From positions 1 through 51,014 of the forward strand of contig JAHISX010000026.1 in NCBI GenBank assembly GCA_018817915.1: a DNA stretch of 51,014 bases, in the 5' to 3' direction. Positions 50,045-51,014 of the stretch are shown here, in pieces. A program made the position numbers and the translations under genes. Source of the DNA: Bacillota bacterium. Its GTDB lineage: Bacteria; Bacillota_I; Bacilli_A; Acholeplasmatales; Acholeplasmataceae. A model generated the notes under the pieces. That model saw nothing but the letters and a program-made list of their open reading frames with translations. It was not told the DNA's origin and ran no database searches. The stretch's first letter is position 1. Each line of letters begins with the position of its first letter.

Positions 50045-50853
50045 TGTTTCTTGTCCGATTTTTTCAATATTCTTTTCAATACAGTAAAGTCTTTACCCGG
50101 GTCAATGAAAAGATGTGGAAAATTATCATCTATTTCATCATTTTAGCCATGATTAATGTCTTTCCACTTAATTATTTAATAGTTCAAGAGCAAGGATGGA
50201 GACTGAATTTTATCGAAGAAAGTTTTACTTTGGAGACGCCAGATTGGGTTTTACCTGAATCTTGTAGCATTCTCGCCTCAAAACTTGTTTGTTCGACAGA
50301 TCTTGAATATACCTATGAGCATCAAGGTATCACATATATTTTTAATTACCAAAGCTCTGATTATGACTTAACTAAAAAACAAGTCTTATTTAAAGAGTCG
50401 ACCATTATTTATTCAAATGGTGAAGGTGCGAGTATGGTTGGTTACGACTATAAAGGTTTTAGTTATTCTCAAAGTTTCTTAGAACTCAATTTATCTGATG
50501 GTGCTGAACGACAAGTCTTATATGCTGAGTTTGGGAAAGCAATTGAAGAGTCCTTTAGTCCGTACATTGTTTTATATACTTTGCTTGTTAATACTATAAC
50601 AAGTATTGCTATGAATGCATTGTTCTTAATCATATTATCCTTAGTGCTTCAACTCTTTAGATTTGGTTATTCTAAATTCTTTACTTATTTAGATAGCATC
50701 AAATTCTTGGTTTACATCATGGGAGTCCCTGCATTGTTAAGTTTTTTTGTAGGACTCATGGAACCGGCATTCTCACCTGTTTTATTTCAATTAGGGATGG
50801 GAATCATTACTATGGTTGTGATGCTGGTTTATGGGAAAAAGTATTTTAGATAA
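50044..50853 (+). CDS. DUF1189 family membrane protein
   Basis: 269 residues. An N-terminal membrane helix (about 25-48) is followed by an extracytoplasmic region of about 120 residues, then four helices. The pattern resembles DUF1189 proteins such as YvdJ, which are encoded in maltodextrin utilisation clusters of Gram-positive bacteria. Its neighbour is a GH13 enzyme, which fits. The molecular role is unknown. The ATG overlaps the amylase stop (TAATG). Confidence 0.75.
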   Translation: MFLVRFFQYSFQYSKVFTRVNEKMWKIIIYFIILAMINVFPLNYLIVQEQGWRLNFIEESFTLETPDWVLPESCSILASKLVCSTDLEYTYEHQGITYIFNYQSSDYDLTKKQVLFKESTIIYSNGEGASMVGYDYKGFSYSQSFLELNLSDGAERQVLYAEFGKAIEESFSPYIVLYTLLVNTITSIAMNALFLIILSLVLQLFRFGYSKFFTYLDSIKFLVYIMGVPALLSFFVGLMEPAFSPVLFQLGMGIITMVVMLVYGKKYFR

Positions 50854-50857
50854 AAAA

Positions 50858-50879
50858 AAGGAACCTAAGTTCCTTAAAA
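50858..50879 (+). terminator. Hairpin after DUF1189 gene, T tract possibly lost
   Basis: AAGGAAC (50858-50864) pairs with GTTCCTT (50869-50875) around CTAA. A run of A precedes it, but AAAATGTA instead of T follows. The T tract may have been displaced by the element that seems to begin at 50880. Confidence 0.5.
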
Positions 50880-50904
50880 TGTACCCTATAAAACGGACTC
50901 TTTG

Positions 50905-50933
50905 AAAAAAGACCCTGGCTATAGGGTTTTTAC
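50905..50933 (+). terminator. Terminator-like hairpin with competing pairing
   Basis: ACCCT (50912-50916) pairs with AGGGT (50923-50927), flanked by A and T tracts. An upstream ACCCTATA (50883-50890) can instead pair with TATAGGGT (50920-50927). This pair of alternative structures could block transcription entering the putative element. Confidence 0.45.
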
Positions 50934-50967
50934 TTTATAATAGAGATAATAGGAAGCTGGTGATGAA

Positions 50968-51014
50968 ATGGGATTATATTATTTCACAGATGAACAAGTC
51001 ATAAAATTATCAAA
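50968..51014 (+). CDS. Partial gene, possible transposase OrfA (HTH)
   Basis: Only the first 15 residues are present (MGLYYFTDEQVIKLS) and the frame runs off the window. TATAAT at 50936-50941 gives it a promoter. The start resembles HTH OrfA proteins of IS3-family elements. This identity depends on the terminal repeat noted at 50880 and on family memory, so it is tentative. Confidence 0.4.
   Translation, partial: MGLYYFTDEQVIKLS

Larger units (their letters stand above)
50880..51014 (+). mobile_element. Probable left end of an IS3-family (IS150-like) element
   Basis: TGTACCCTATAAAACGGAC at 50880-50898 has the form of IS3/IS150-type terminal repeats (TG start, A run and GGAC). It is followed by a hairpin with T tract (50912-50931), a TATAAT and a short frame that starts like an orfA product. 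The right end, target duplication and transposase are outside the window. Confidence 0.5.

Noticed and set aside
1-51014. CRISPR array, prophage or known defence system
   Set aside because: No spaced direct repeats, Cas, phage structural or integrase genes were seen; the NYN-LOTUS/Smr-like pair is only a speculative candidate.
1-51014. TGA recoded as Trp (Mycoplasma code)
   Set aside because: Many complete genes end in TGA, often in ATGA overlaps, and Trp in conserved motifs is TGG.

Overview
The window is AT-rich, gene-dense bacterial DNA. It uses the standard code: TGG is Trp and TGA is a normal stop in many genes. It carries low-GC Gram-positive control signals: strong AGGAGG-like ribosome sites, a CIRCE element, CcpA-type cre boxes and a MerR promoter with a 19-bp spacer. 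It encodes lipobox lipoproteins, a glycolipid-type glycosyltransferase and a ClpB without its N domain. My inference is a free-living anaerobic fermenter of the Firmicutes/Mollicutes border (Acholeplasma/Izemoplasma/Haloplasma-like). No marker gene here proves the taxon.

Layout. 1-223: tail of an unidentified structured element, ending in a terminator-like hairpin. 224-8953: AEC transporter, CIRCE-controlled clpB, small tyrosine phosphatase, tRNA-Cys, an operon of a NYN-LOTUS protein, a Smr-like protein and a membrane protein, and a Ca2+-type P-ATPase. 8954-17723: a long operon for an NAD-linked trimeric [FeFe]-hydrogenase (hydC, hydB, hydA). Five small signalling-like genes (two DRTGG, two HATPase, one PHP) and a [2Fe-2S] protein sit between hydC and hydB, and an ABC importer lacking its ATPase follows. 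17724-18029: a candidate small RNA with a C-rich terminator loop. 18030-32886: esterases, aldo/keto reductase, DUF554, methyltransferase, membrane M28 peptidase, SDR, U32 protein, glycosyltransferase, nucleotidyltransferase, PLC-like phosphodiesterase, YerC/TrpR-like regulator, PgpA-like phosphatase, and a second ABC importer lacking its ATPase. 33045-38311: a soluble hybrid histidine kinase, MsrB, an esterase-acetyltransferase pair and a TipA-type MerR regulator. 38482-42128: branched-chain amino acid dehydrogenase plus a four-subunit 2-oxoacid:ferredoxin oxidoreductase. 42285-50853: MFS carrier, glycerophosphodiesterase with paired CHR transporters, a 5'-nucleotidase-like lipoprotein, and an RDD/GH13/DUF1189 operon. 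50880-51014: probably the left end of an IS3-family element.

How the genes fit together. The amino acid dehydrogenase makes NADH and a branched 2-oxoacid. The oxidoreductase converts the 2-oxoacid to acyl-CoA, CO2 and reduced ferredoxin. The hydrogenase can reoxidise NADH and reduced ferredoxin together as H2. cre-like boxes lie before the hydrogenase operon, the dehydrogenase operon, an amino acid importer and the glycosidase operon, which suggests carbon catabolite control of this whole fermentative programme. Most promoters use an extended -10 (TGnTATAAT), often without a good -35.
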